Shown here in pieces: positions 16,471 to 24,325 of a stretch of 64,000 nucleotides of DNA (its first letter is position 1; each line of letters starts with the position of its first letter). Where the stretch lies: positions 1-64,000 of the forward strand of contig CALXYL010000006.1 in assembly GCA_944392985.1 (NCBI GenBank), written 5' to 3'. A program made the position numbers and the translations under genes. Under the pieces are notes generated by a model. The model was given only the letters and a program-made list of their open reading frames with translations. It searched no databases and was not told the origin of the DNA. The DNA is from an uncultured Spirochaetaceae bacterium (GTDB taxonomy: Bacteria; Spirochaetota; Spirochaetia; Sphaerochaetales; Sphaerochaetaceae).

Positions 16471-17037
16471 ATGAAGAGAGCATTGATTGCGGTTCTCATT
16501 ATCGTCATAGCATCTTCATCCGCATTCGCAGCCAAAGGAGAGATCGGCGGAACTCTGTATCCCGATGCGATGATATCAACATCTGATGGAACGACAGTGC
16601 TGGGAGTCATCCTGATGGCGGAAGGTGCGAACTACTTCGGTGCTGATGGTGGCTTCGGAATAGAGTATGGCCTCGGCGGATGGTTCCCTCTTGCCAATAT
16701 CTCCTCAGAAGGAGCTGAATTCAGCTTCGGAGGTGCTCTTTTCGCAGGAAAAGCCGGTTTGGCATATGACCTTCCGCTCGGTGAGGCCTTTGATCTTGTT
16801 TTCAGTCTTGGCCTTAAGCTGCGAACGCTTGTAATCGTCAACATATTCGACCTTTATGGTACTGTCACTGCATCGTTCGATCTCAATGAAACACTGGCGA
16901 TCAAGACAGGACTTACTGCAGGATGCACGCTCTTCGGCGGACTGATGGGAAGCGGAGATGTATCACTGTTCCCCGCCGAGGACGGAGTGCCTATTATCAC
17001 GGCATCACCCTTTGTCGGACTGTCATTTGTCTATTAG
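16471..17037 (+). CDS. Small exported beta-barrel-like protein, array copy 1
   Basis: A 188-residue protein of no family I can name. It has a signal peptide (MKRALIAVLIIVIASSSAFAA), a Gly/aromatic-rich body made of short alternating strands, and a C-terminus FVGLSFVY that looks like the terminal strand of an outer-membrane barrel. The core EGANYFGADGGFGIEYGLGGWFP recurs in the next three genes, so this is the first member of a tandem family of four. AGAAAAGGGGAGG precedes the ATG. Size suggests an eight-strand barrel. Function unknown; surface location is inference. Confidence 0.6.
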   Translation: MKRALIAVLIIVIASSSAFAAKGEIGGTLYPDAMISTSDGTTVLGVILMAEGANYFGADGGFGIEYGLGGWFPLANISSEGAEFSFGGALFAGKAGLAYDLPLGEAFDLVFSLGLKLRTLVIVNIFDLYGTVTASFDLNETLAIKTGLTAGCTLFGGLMGSGDVSLFPAEDGVPIITASPFVGLSFVY

Positions 17038-17045
17038 GAGGGTTC

Positions 17046-17627
17046 ATGAGGAAAGCCGTAGCAATAGTCCTTATCCTTGCAGTTGCCATTTCATCGGTGT
17101 CCGCTGCCGGTGGCCGTGTCAGTATCAATGCCTATCCTGATTTCATGTTCCTCGTCAGCAGCGGCGGCTTCGGTGTCGGAGCAATGGCGGAAGGCGCGAA
17201 TTTCCTTGATGAGGAAGGACGCTATGGCATAGAGTATGGCGCTGGCGCTTATTTTCCCGTTGCGGATATTTCAGGGAACAGTGAATCATAAGACACGGTT
17301 CCCTTCCTTCTGTACAAACTCGGCATGGCTTATAGGCGTCCTTTCTCTGAGAAGGTCGCGCTGACAGTCGGATGCGGCATCCAGGGAAGGACGAGCTTCA
17401 TTTCCCTGGATGAAGCATCTCTTGGGATGTCGATTCTGGATATCTATGTAAGCGTAGGTACGGACATCCGCTTCACACCGCACTTCGGGCTCAACGCAGG
17501 AGCTCATGTAGGTGCCCTTACATTCCTGATGGCGACATCGAATGATCCCGCGAATCCAGCTTTCGGCATTGCTTATTACCCCGGTATCATAGTCGCACCA
17601 TATGTTGGCGCATCATTCTTCTATTAA
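17046..17627 (+). pseudogene. Small exported beta-barrel-like protein, array copy 2, interrupted by an in-frame TAA
   Basis: The gene starts at an ATG with GGAGG overlapping the stop of copy 1 and encodes the signal peptide MRKAVAIVLILAVAISSVSA followed by the family core AEGANFLDEEGRYGIEYGAG. At codon 82 (17289-17291) there is a TAA; reading in the same frame then continues without shift to 17627, ending in the family C-terminus YVGASFFY. Joined, it would be 193 codons, matching its paralogues. A single nonsense change explains this fully. It may be a young pseudogene, an on/off state, or a sequencing error; the remainder of the frame shows no other damage. Confidence 0.75.
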
Positions 17628-17660
17628 AATGCGTTGCTTCAGCCTCAACAGGAGACCATT

Positions 17661-18212
17661 ATGAAAAGATCGATTCTTATCTTCCTTGTCCTTCTCCTTG
17701 CCATCAGCTTTGCATCCGCCTCAGACAATGCCATAGGCGTGGGTTTCATGCCTCATAGGACGTGGTATTCAGTGCCGGGCGCTGAAGAGTCATTCCTGGG
17801 AGTGCTTGCGGCAGGATCCAATTATTTCGGCGAGAACAGAGGTGGCTTCGGAATAGAGTATGGTGCAGGGCTTGGCATATCCACGGGTGAAACCGATACT
17901 GAGGCTGCATTGGTCGGCAATGTCGGATTTGGCTATAAGCACCCTCTCAAAGAGAAGATGGGATTTGTCGCTGGCATTGGTATCCTTGGTATTTTATCAG
18001 AGCCGCAAGGGACAGATCTGTTGATCCTTACGTTGGATCTCTATGCACGTCTCGGCATCACATACGATGTCTCCGATTCATTTGGAGTCAATGCAGGGGT
18101 GCTTTCCGGTGGGAACCTGCTCACTTCCAGGATCGAAGATGGAGGATCTCTCAATTACTCATTCAATTCATACTTCGTCGCCCTGTATGCAGGAGCTTCG
18201 TTCCTCTACTAG
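17661..18212 (+). CDS. Small exported beta-barrel-like protein, array copy 3
   Basis: A 183-residue relative of the two preceding genes and especially close to the next one: both begin with a nearly identical signal peptide (here MKRSILIFLVLLLAISFASA) followed by SDNAIGV, and both carry GGFGIEYG or GGFGVEYG, the block FGYKHPLKEK (GYKHLFSKT in copy 4) and the end AGASFLY. The start at 17661 follows AGGAGACCATT; a longer frame from 17634 has no site. Probable outer-membrane barrel. Function unknown. Confidence 0.6.
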   Translation: MKRSILIFLVLLLAISFASASDNAIGVGFMPHRTWYSVPGAEESFLGVLAAGSNYFGENRGGFGIEYGAGLGISTGETDTEAALVGNVGFGYKHPLKEKMGFVAGIGILGILSEPQGTDLLILTLDLYARLGITYDVSDSFGVNAGVLSGGNLLTSRIEDGGSLNYSFNSYFVALYAGASFLY

Positions 18213-18275
18213 GCTTTCCCTTTAGTCCACTTTTCTGCTTCTGTCTATTTACAGCTATGGTTTTCGTAGATGAGG

Positions 18276-18281
18276 TATAAT
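18276..18281 (+). promoter_or_regulatory. -10 box before array copy 4
   Basis: TATAAT lies 30 bases before the ATG of copy 4. A TTTACA at 18248-18253 is 22 bases upstream, too far for a standard promoter, so only the -10 is supported. Confidence 0.35.
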
Positions 18282-18311
18282 AATGAAAAGGAATTGCAAA
18301 AGGAGGTTCCT

Positions 18312-18872
18312 ATGAGGAAATCGATTCTTATCGCATTGGTGCTTCTTCTTTCCATCAGCTTCGCATTCGCTTCTGACAACGCAGTAGGCGTGATGGTATT
18401 CCCACGGTGGGATTGGCCGCTTGAAGGCAATGGAAGCAGCAGCTTCAGCCTTGGAATCCTTGCAGAAGGCTCCAACTACCTCGGAAAGAAGGGTGGTGGC
18501 TTCGGTGTTGAGTATGGCCTTGGCGCCACTATCCCTACTGAGGATTATGAGGATGCCCGCTTCCTGTTCAATGGCGGTCTTGGCTATAAGCACCTCTTCA
18601 GCAAGACATTCGCCCTTGTCGGTGGCCTCGGTGTATTCGGTGACTACTGGATTCAGGATTCTCTCTCAGTATTTTGTCTTGACCTCTATGGCCGTCTCGG
18701 AATCACGCTTGATGTCGCTGATTCATTCGGTATCAATGCTGGCGTACTGGCAGGTGGCAATGTGATGACCAAGGGTACTTTCAAAGTGAACGATTGGATT
18801 GGAGGAAGTGGCTCAGGAAAGAGCGATACCTTCTTCCTCGCCCCATATGTAGGAGCTTCGTTTCTTTACTAG
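18312..18872 (+). CDS. Small exported beta-barrel-like protein, array copy 4
   Basis: A 186-residue protein with AGGAGG five bases before the ATG and the signal peptide MRKSILIALVLLLSISFAFA. It shares with copy 3 the SDNAVGV start of the mature chain, EGSNYLGKKGGGFGVEYGLG, LGYKHLFSKT, DLYGRLGITLDVADSFGINAG and the C-terminal YVGASFLY. Strand-like alternation and a final aromatic residue fit a small outer-membrane barrel. Copies 3 and 4 are probably the product of the latest duplication. Function unknown. Confidence 0.6.
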   Translation: MRKSILIALVLLLSISFAFASDNAVGVMVFPRWDWPLEGNGSSSFSLGILAEGSNYLGKKGGGFGVEYGLGATIPTEDYEDARFLFNGGLGYKHLFSKTFALVGGLGVFGDYWIQDSLSVFCLDLYGRLGITLDVADSFGINAGVLAGGNVMTKGTFKVNDWIGGSGSGKSDTFFLAPYVGASFLY

Positions 18873-18904
18873 GGGTTGCTCTTAACTTGCTTTCCCATCC
18901 CTGC

Positions 18905-18910
18905 TAGTAT
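18905..18910 (+). promoter_or_regulatory. Extended -10 promoter of the YwaF-like gene
   Basis: TAGTAT is preceded by TGC and has TTAACT (18882-18887) 17 bases upstream. The box ends 6 bases before the possible GTG start at 18917, so transcription may begin at or next to the start codon. Confidence 0.4.
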
Positions 18911-18916
18911 CGAGAT

Positions 18917-19645
18917 GTGGGAGATTTCTGGAAGTCTAGATTCACAATCGATGCAGGGAAGGGGATGGGAAGCTATTCCCTGGGGCATCTTGCCTGGCTT
19001 ATCCTTCTCTTCGCCCTTATATTCTCTGTTGGTTATCTTTACAGGAAGTCTGATGACAGTAGGCGGAAAGCGATCAGATGGACTGTAGCTGTCCTCATCC
19101 TCATTGACGAAGCTGTGAAGGATATCGTCATGCCTTTCACAGGGCAGTGGGACTGGAGCTTCCTGCCCCTTCATCTCTGCTCGATATCTGTATTCATCGT
19201 GTTATTCCATGCCCTGACAGGGAAAGCGCTGCTTGCGGAGTATCTCTATGCCATCACGCTTCCGACAGCGGCTATGGCGATGGTGTTTCCTGACTGGACA
19301 GGAAGGCTGCCTGTTCTGAACCTCATGTGCATCCATTCCTTCTCCATCCATCTCCTTCTTGTGCTCTATCCCTGCCTTCTCCTGTATGGTGGCTTCCGCC
19401 CTTCATCGAAGCTGCTTCTGATGATAATCCCCATCGTCATCGTCCTTGCTTTCATCATGCATTTCGTCAACAGGGCGCTCGGCACGGATTTCTTCTTCGT
19501 CAATGGCGGTGGCGATGGTGTCAATCCGCTTTCGATGCTGGAATCCATCGTGGGATGGTGGTATCTTCTGGCTATGCCGGCCATCGCGCTTATATGCTGG
19601 CTCCCCATGTATCTCATACCACTCAAATGTGGAAAAGGTGATTGA
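18917..19645 (+). CDS. Integral membrane protein, YwaF/TIGR02206-like
   Basis: Up to 242 residues with about six to seven membrane segments. The family features are LPLHLCSISVFIVLFHALTG, the conserved TLPTAAMAMVFPDW region, IHSFSIHLLLVLYP and the polar loop FFFVNGGGDGVNP. Members of this family are uncharacterised membrane proteins in many Firmicutes and spirochaetes. Two starts are possible: GTG at 18917, right behind the -10 box (leaderless), or ATG at 18965 with GGGAAGGGG before it (226 residues). The second keeps the whole membrane domain, so the N-terminus is uncertain. Function unknown. Confidence 0.7.
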   Translation: MGDFWKSRFTIDAGKGMGSYSLGHLAWLILLFALIFSVGYLYRKSDDSRRKAIRWTVAVLILIDEAVKDIVMPFTGQWDWSFLPLHLCSISVFIVLFHALTGKALLAEYLYAITLPTAAMAMVFPDWTGRLPVLNLMCIHSFSIHLLLVLYPCLLLYGGFRPSSKLLLMIIPIVIVLAFIMHFVNRALGTDFFFVNGGGDGVNPLSMLESIVGWWYLLAMPAIALICWLPMYLIPLKCGKGD

Positions 19646-19673
19646 GCGTTTACATCAGAAACTCCTATTTGGT

Positions 19674-19702
19674 TTGACAGCTACCGCAACCCATGTGATA
19701 CT
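19674..19702 (+). promoter_or_regulatory. Promoter of the serA-serC-lrp operon
   Basis: TTGACA (19674-19679), 17 bases, GATACT (19697-19702) preceded by TGT. This is one of the best sigma-70-type promoters in the window and lies 31 bases before the ATG. Confidence 0.75.
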
Positions 19703-19733
19703 GAATGCGTAAAACATCAAAAAAGGAGTGTCT

Positions 19734-20615
19734 ATGCTGATTCTTATCTCCGATGCATTCGACAAGAGCCTTCCTGGAAAGCTCTCTGTCTACGGGGAAG
19801 TGACTGAGGATAAATCCCGGCTTCCTGAGGCTGATGTCGTCCTGATCCGCTCCAAGACCAAGGCTACGAAGGAGTATATCGACTCTGCTCCGAATCTTCG
19901 CCTGATCATACGCGGTGGTGTCGGCATGGATAATATCGACAGGGAATACTGCAAGGAGAAGGGGATCATTGCCCTGAATACTCCACGCTCCTCAGCGATA
20001 GCAGTCGCCGAGCTGGCGTTTGCCCTGATGATCTCCGTCCCCTGCCATATACCTTTCTATGACAGCACGATGAAGAAGGGGGAGTGGCAGAAGAGCGTCA
20101 AGCGTACAGAGCTCTATGGCAAGACACTCTGCCTTCTCGGTATGGGCAACATTGCAAGGAAGGTCGCAGAAAGAGCCAGGGCATTCGGAATGAGAGTCGT
20201 CGCATATGACAAGTATGTCGAGTCCTCGGATCTGGCAGAGATGATGGATCTGGAAGCTGCAGTAAGCTCCGCCGATTACATCTCCATGCATCTGCCATAT
20301 ACTCCGGAGACCGACAGGATGGTCAATGCTTCCCTTATAGGGAAGATGGAGCATCATCCGGTGATCATCAACACAGGCAGAGGCAAGTGCGTTGATGAGG
20401 CAGCGGTCGCTGAGGCGCTTAAGAGCGGCGCTCTCTCATGGTTCTGCACTGATGTGTATTCATCAGAGCCTCCTGCTGCGGATAATCCTCTTCTCGGCTG
20501 CGAGAATGTGACATTCACGCCGCATGTAGGTGCGAATACGACGGAGAATCTCCTGAGGATCGGAGAGGAGGTCTTTGAGACGATAGGCAAGCTCAAGGAG
20601 GAAGGAAGGATATGA
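19734..20615 (+). CDS. serA: D-3-phosphoglycerate dehydrogenase-like 2-hydroxyacid dehydrogenase
   Basis: A 293-residue NAD-dependent dehydrogenase, the short form without ACT or ASB regulatory domains. It has LIIRGGVGMDNID in the substrate domain, the dinucleotide-binding turn LLGMGNIARKVAERARAFGM, the catalytic Arg in NTGRGKCVDE and the catalytic His in FTPHVGANT. The start at 19734 follows AAGGAG; the GTG two codons upstream lies inside that site. The direct overlap with serC supports the serine pathway (3-phosphoglycerate to 3-phosphohydroxypyruvate). Lack of an ACT domain means no direct serine feedback on the enzyme; the Lrp-type gene in the operon may supply control instead. Confidence 0.85.
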   Translation: MLILISDAFDKSLPGKLSVYGEVTEDKSRLPEADVVLIRSKTKATKEYIDSAPNLRLIIRGGVGMDNIDREYCKEKGIIALNTPRSSAIAVAELAFALMISVPCHIPFYDSTMKKGEWQKSVKRTELYGKTLCLLGMGNIARKVAERARAFGMRVVAYDKYVESSDLAEMMDLEAAVSSADYISMHLPYTPETDRMVNASLIGKMEHHPVIINTGRGKCVDEAAVAEALKSGALSWFCTDVYSSEPPAADNPLLGCENVTFTPHVGANTTENLLRIGEEVFETIGKLKEEGRI

Positions 20616-21691
20616 GGAAGATGAATTTCGCGGCAGGTCCGTCGGTCATGCCGCTTGAGGTGCTGGAGGAGCTGCAGAGGAATCTCGTTGATTACCACGG
20701 CAAGGGTCTTTCGATGGTCGAGGCTTCCCATAGGGGCGGCATGTTCGAGGAGATGTATGATGAATGCCTTTCGGACTTCCGCTCGATCCTGGGTGTGCCT
20801 GATGACTATGATGTCTATTTCCTTGGCGGCGGCGCGACGCTGCAGTTCACTATGATCCCGATGAACTTCCTGCTTTCCGGCAGGCATGCCGATTACACGA
20901 GAACAGGTTCATGGTCGAACAAGGCTGCCGATGATGCTGCGAAGCTGGGCAATGTCAATGTTATATTCGATGGCAAGGATGGGAATTACACATCGCTTCC
21001 TGATCCTGCTGAAGTGAAGCCTTCTGAGGGTTCGTGCTATCTCTATCTCTGCTCGAATGAGACGATCGGAGGCATTGAGTGGCAGTCTTTCCCCGATACG
21101 GGATCGGTACCGCTGATCGCTGACATGTCCTCTGATTTCCTCTCACGTCCTGTCGATGTAAGCCGATTCGCCATGATCTATGGCGGAGTGCAGAAGAATC
21201 TCGGGCCGGCGGGAGCTGTGTTCATCATCATGCGCCACGATATGCTTGAGCATCGCAATCCTGGCCTCACTGCTTATATGGATTACGCGAAGCATGCGAA
21301 GGACAAGGGACTGTATAACACGCCTCCTGTATTCTCCATCTGGGCTGTCGGCCTCGTCCTGAAATGGATCAAGGAGAATGGCGGAGCTGAGGGAATGGAG
21401 AGGAATGCGATAATGAAATCTGGATACATCTATGATGTCATCGATGGTTCCGGTTTCTATCGCTCTCCGGTCGATCCCAGGTATCGCTCCAGGATGAATG
21501 TCGTGTTCCGGTGCCCGACTGAGGAGCTTGAGGCGAAGTTTGTACAGGAGGCACAGAAGGAAGGAATGATCGGGCTTAAAGGCCATCGTTCCGTCGGAGG
21601 GCTCCGTGCCAGCCTCTACAATGCGCTTCCGATGGAGGATGCGGCCTCCCTCGCGATGTTCATGAAGGAATTCGAGAGGCGTAATGGCTAG
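20612..21691 (+). CDS. serC: Phosphoserine aminotransferase
   Basis: A 359-residue class-V PLP aminotransferase. It begins MNFAAGPSVMPLEVLEELQ as SerC does, and has the block VEASHRGGMFEEMYDE, FLGGGATLQF, the PLP lysine in IYGGVQKNLGPAG and the C-terminal phosphate-binding segment GLKGHRSVGGLRASLYNA. It transfers an amino group from glutamate to phosphohydroxypyruvate in serine synthesis. The ATG overlaps the serA stop (ATGA). No separate serB is visible in the window. Confidence 0.95.
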   Translation: MRKMNFAAGPSVMPLEVLEELQRNLVDYHGKGLSMVEASHRGGMFEEMYDECLSDFRSILGVPDDYDVYFLGGGATLQFTMIPMNFLLSGRHADYTRTGSWSNKAADDAAKLGNVNVIFDGKDGNYTSLPDPAEVKPSEGSCYLYLCSNETIGGIEWQSFPDTGSVPLIADMSSDFLSRPVDVSRFAMIYGGVQKNLGPAGAVFIIMRHDMLEHRNPGLTAYMDYAKHAKDKGLYNTPPVFSIWAVGLVLKWIKENGGAEGMERNAIMKSGYIYDVIDGSGFYRSPVDPRYRSRMNVVFRCPTEELEAKFVQEAQKEGMIGLKGHRSVGGLRASLYNALPMEDAASLAMFMKEFERRNG

Positions 21692-22139
21692 GAAGATCGA
21701 TGCGACGAACAAGGCCATCATAAAGGCTCTCTCTGATGGCCGCCGTCCGTATTCCGCCGTTGCCGAGGAGCTGGGCATCACAGAGAACACGGTCAGGGCA
21801 CGTGTCAACAGGATGATCGAGGATGGGGTGATGAGGATCACCGCCCTTGTCGATCCTTCCCTGATGCCGGGTGTGCAGGTCGTTGTGATGGGGGTCAAGC
21901 TGAAGACGATGGAGCTGGAGAGGAAGGCCCGCGAGTTTTCTTCGCTCAGAGGCGTATTCTCCGCTTCCGTCGTCACGGGGCGTTATGATCTCATAGTCCA
22001 GCTCCAGCTTGCAGAGGAGGAGGGGATCACCCTTCTTGATTTCTTCAAGAGCGAGCTTGTGAAGATCTCTGAGGTGCAGGAGGTCGAGACATTCGTTGTT
22101 TACCAGTCACATCAGCTCTGGATTCCATACTGCATCTGA
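21684..22139 (+). CDS. Lrp/AsnC-family transcriptional regulator
   Basis: A 151-residue protein with an N-terminal helix-turn-helix (AVAEELGITENTVRARVNRM) and a C-terminal RAM-type ligand domain with VFSASVVTGRYDLIVQLQLA. Lrp/AsnC proteins sense amino acids as octamers. The gene overlaps the end of serC by 8 bases, so it is co-translated with the serine enzymes; control of this operon in response to an amino acid is the natural inference. A small hairpin follows the stop. Confidence 0.88.
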   Translation: MARKIDATNKAIIKALSDGRRPYSAVAEELGITENTVRARVNRMIEDGVMRITALVDPSLMPGVQVVVMGVKLKTMELERKAREFSSLRGVFSASVVTGRYDLIVQLQLAEEEGITLLDFFKSELVKISEVQEVETFVVYQSHQLWIPYCI

Positions 22140-22142
22140 TGA

Positions 22143-22165
22143 AGGCCCCGCACGGGGCTTTCATC
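22143..22165 (+). terminator. Probable terminator after the serA-serC-lrp operon
   Basis: AGGCCCCG and CGGGGCTT form a short G/C-rich stem with a CA loop, followed by TTTCATCT. The T-tract is poor, so strength is uncertain. Confidence 0.5.
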
Positions 22166-22183
22166 TATTATGTGTTTTCATGA

Positions 22184-22189
22184 TATAAT
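22184..22189 (+). promoter_or_regulatory. Extended -10 promoter of the DHOD-like operon
   Basis: A perfect TATAAT preceded by TGA lies 26 bases before the ATG. A weak TCATCT or TTCATC stands 17-18 bases upstream. Confidence 0.5.
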
Positions 22190-22215
22190 CAAATGGATAG
22201 AAGGAGATTTTCCTG

Positions 22216-23190
22216 ATGATTTCAACAGAATATATGGGACTTAAGCTGTCATCCCCCGTCATAGTGGCTTCTGGGCCGCTTACGCAGAATATCCTGTCGC
22301 TGAAGAAGGCAGAGGAGGCGGGTGCTGGAGCAGTTGTCCTCAAGTCGATATTCGAGGAGCAGATAGAATCCGATGTCAGCCGTGAAATGGAAGAGAGCGT
22401 TGAATACCTTACGCACTCATCTGCCGAGGATTTCTATGCCTCCTCATCCCGTGATCGCTACATCGACAGGTATATGAAGCTGCTTGCAGAGGCCAAGAAG
22501 ACGCTTTCCATTCCTGTCATCGCATCGGTTTCTGCAAAGACCATGGATAGCTGGATCGATTATGCCGAGCGTTTTGTGAAGTGCGGTGCAGATGGAATCG
22601 AGCTCAATTACTATCCGATCTCATCCGATGCTTCAGTTTCTGGAGCGGATGTCGACAAGCGCTTCCTTTCCTTTGCCCAGAAGGCGAGGGATGCCATTGA
22701 TGCACCTCTTTCGATCAAGATGGGATACAAGTATTCGTCGCTTGCATACCTGATCTCCCAGCTTGACAGGATCGGGATCGATGGGCTTGTGCTCTTCAAC
22801 CGCTTCTTCCGCCCTGATATCGATATCGAGAAGATCGAGATCGCGGCAGGGTCCCCTGTCTCCCAGAGTGATGAGTATGGGGAGGCACTGAGGTGGATAG
22901 GACTGATGAGCGGTGAGATCAAGGCGGATCTCTGCGGCAATACCGGAATCCATGATGGAGCATCCGCAGTGAAGATGCTGCTTTCCGGTGCGAAGGCGGT
23001 CGAGGTATGCACTGCGGTAATACAGCATGGTTTCTCTGCTATCACATCAATCAACCGTTTCATTTCAGAGTGGATGGAGAAGCACGGCTACAATGATACT
23101 GCTTCGTTTATCGGCTTGCTTTCACAGGAGCATATCGACGATGGCTGGAAGTGGGAGAGAACCCAGTTCCTGAAGACTATAGGTCAGTGA
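22216..23190 (+). CDS. Dihydroorotate dehydrogenase-like flavoprotein
   Basis: A 324-residue TIM-barrel protein of the DHOD family. It has the opening MGLKLSSPVIVASGPLTQN, GADGIELNYYPISSD at the middle strand, SIKMGYKYSS, and the phosphate-binding end LCGNTGIHDGASAVKMLLSGAKAVEVCTA cut by a variable loop. The canonical catalytic loop of true PyrD enzymes is not obvious, and in many genomes such proteins coexist with a real PyrD, so a non-pyrimidine substrate is likely. AGAAGGAG lies before the ATG. It heads an operon with an acyltransferase and a lipoprotein. Confidence 0.75.
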   Translation: MISTEYMGLKLSSPVIVASGPLTQNILSLKKAEEAGAGAVVLKSIFEEQIESDVSREMEESVEYLTHSSAEDFYASSSRDRYIDRYMKLLAEAKKTLSIPVIASVSAKTMDSWIDYAERFVKCGADGIELNYYPISSDASVSGADVDKRFLSFAQKARDAIDAPLSIKMGYKYSSLAYLISQLDRIGIDGLVLFNRFFRPDIDIEKIEIAAGSPVSQSDEYGEALRWIGLMSGEIKADLCGNTGIHDGASAVKMLLSGAKAVEVCTAVIQHGFSAITSINRFISEWMEKHGYNDTASFIGLLSQEHIDDGWKWERTQFLKTIGQ

Positions 23191-23191
23191 T

Positions 23192-24325
23192 ATGGATTTC
23201 TCAGCGTACAACAACATAGCGCCCTATCGTGGCAAGGATTTCGAGGAGGCGATCCAGCGCGTCCTTGACAAGAGGGAGTATCTGGGGGCATTTGTCTCCA
23301 TTCTGGTTGGCAATAATGATTTCAATGCCATCTACAAGTATCTTGGGATAATCCTCGATAACATCAGCTCAGTCCATTCGTATCCGGAGTTCCAGAAGAG
23401 GATCACTGCAGGGATATTCGTTCCTACGATCATTGGACGCACGATGCAAGCATTCTCCGATTCAGGCGCGGACGTCCTTGAAGAGGACAAGGGGTATCTC
23501 TTCCTCTCCAACCACAGGGACATCATCCTGGATTGCGCTCTCCTGGATTATACTCTTCTGAATAACTCCAAGCCCCTTTGCGAGATGGCATTCGGTGACA
23601 ATCTCATATCCAACCAGTTCGTCGAGGATCTGTTCCGCCTGAATGGCGGCATCATCGTCCGCCGTGCTCTTGGAATGAGGGAGAAGTACCTCTCGACAAT
23701 AGAGCTCTCATCATATTTCGTTGATGTGATCACAGAGGAGAAAACCTCCGTCTGGCTTGCCCAGCGCTCCGGAAGGGCAAAGGATGGCATCGACCTGACG
23801 CAGCCGTCGATCATCAAGATGCTTTATCTCTCGCAGAAGGGCAAGGGGATCACATTCTCTGAGCTCATCAACAGGATGAACATCGTTCCGATCTCGATCA
23901 GCTACGAATATGATCCGAATGATATCAACAAGGGCCGAGAGGAAGTGCTCAGGGAGCACCATAATGGAGAGTATGAGAAGAAGAAGTATGAGGATCTGAT
24001 TTCCATGACGAAGGGCATGAAGGACTGGAAGGGACGTGTTCATCTTGCTGTCGGAAAGCCCATACAGGGAGAGTTCTCCACTCCAGAGGAGGTTGCCCGC
24101 GAAGTCGATAGGCAGATACACCTCAATTACAGGCTCTGGGACACGAACATGTTCGCATATGACTACATGGAGAAGAGCGATCGCTTCGCAGATGAGCTTT
24201 CGGATTTCGATGGTGAGGCATTCCTTTCACGCCTTAGCCATCTTTCGCCGGATGTCCGCGATTTCGTCCTCAACAGCTACGCGAATCCTGTACGTTCCCG
24301 CCTTATGGAAGAAGGGGAGGCATGA
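23192..24325 (+). CDS. Glycerophosphate-type acyltransferase
   Basis: A 377-residue cytoplasmic or membrane-associated acyltransferase. The block LFLSNHRDIILDCALLDY near residue 105 matches the acyltransferase motif I region, but with five rather than four residues between His and Asp. Further landmarks are LNGGIIVRRALG, WLAQRSGRAKDGID (motif III-like) and NIVPISISYEYDP (motif IV-like). Proteins of this pattern in Bacteroidetes and spirochaetes are annotated as 1-acylglycerol-3-phosphate acyltransferases, so phospholipid synthesis is likely. It starts one base after the DHOD-like gene ends. The missing spacing makes the substrate less sure. Confidence 0.7.
   Translation: MDFSAYNNIAPYRGKDFEEAIQRVLDKREYLGAFVSILVGNNDFNAIYKYLGIILDNISSVHSYPEFQKRITAGIFVPTIIGRTMQAFSDSGADVLEEDKGYLFLSNHRDIILDCALLDYTLLNNSKPLCEMAFGDNLISNQFVEDLFRLNGGIIVRRALGMREKYLSTIELSSYFVDVITEEKTSVWLAQRSGRAKDGIDLTQPSIIKMLYLSQKGKGITFSELINRMNIVPISISYEYDPNDINKGREEVLREHHNGEYEKKKYEDLISMTKGMKDWKGRVHLAVGKPIQGEFSTPEEVAREVDRQIHLNYRLWDTNMFAYDYMEKSDRFADELSDFDGEAFLSRLSHLSPDVRDFVLNSYANPVRSRLMEEGEA

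Noticed and set aside
17289-17291. Programmed recoding at the in-frame TAA of array copy 2
   Set aside because: TAA is not a selenocysteine or pyrrolysine codon and no slippery sequence or pseudoknot is evident; a simple nonsense change is enough.
21143-21976. 277-codon minus-strand frame across serC and the Lrp gene
   Set aside because: Spans two well-supported plus-strand genes and shows no family features.
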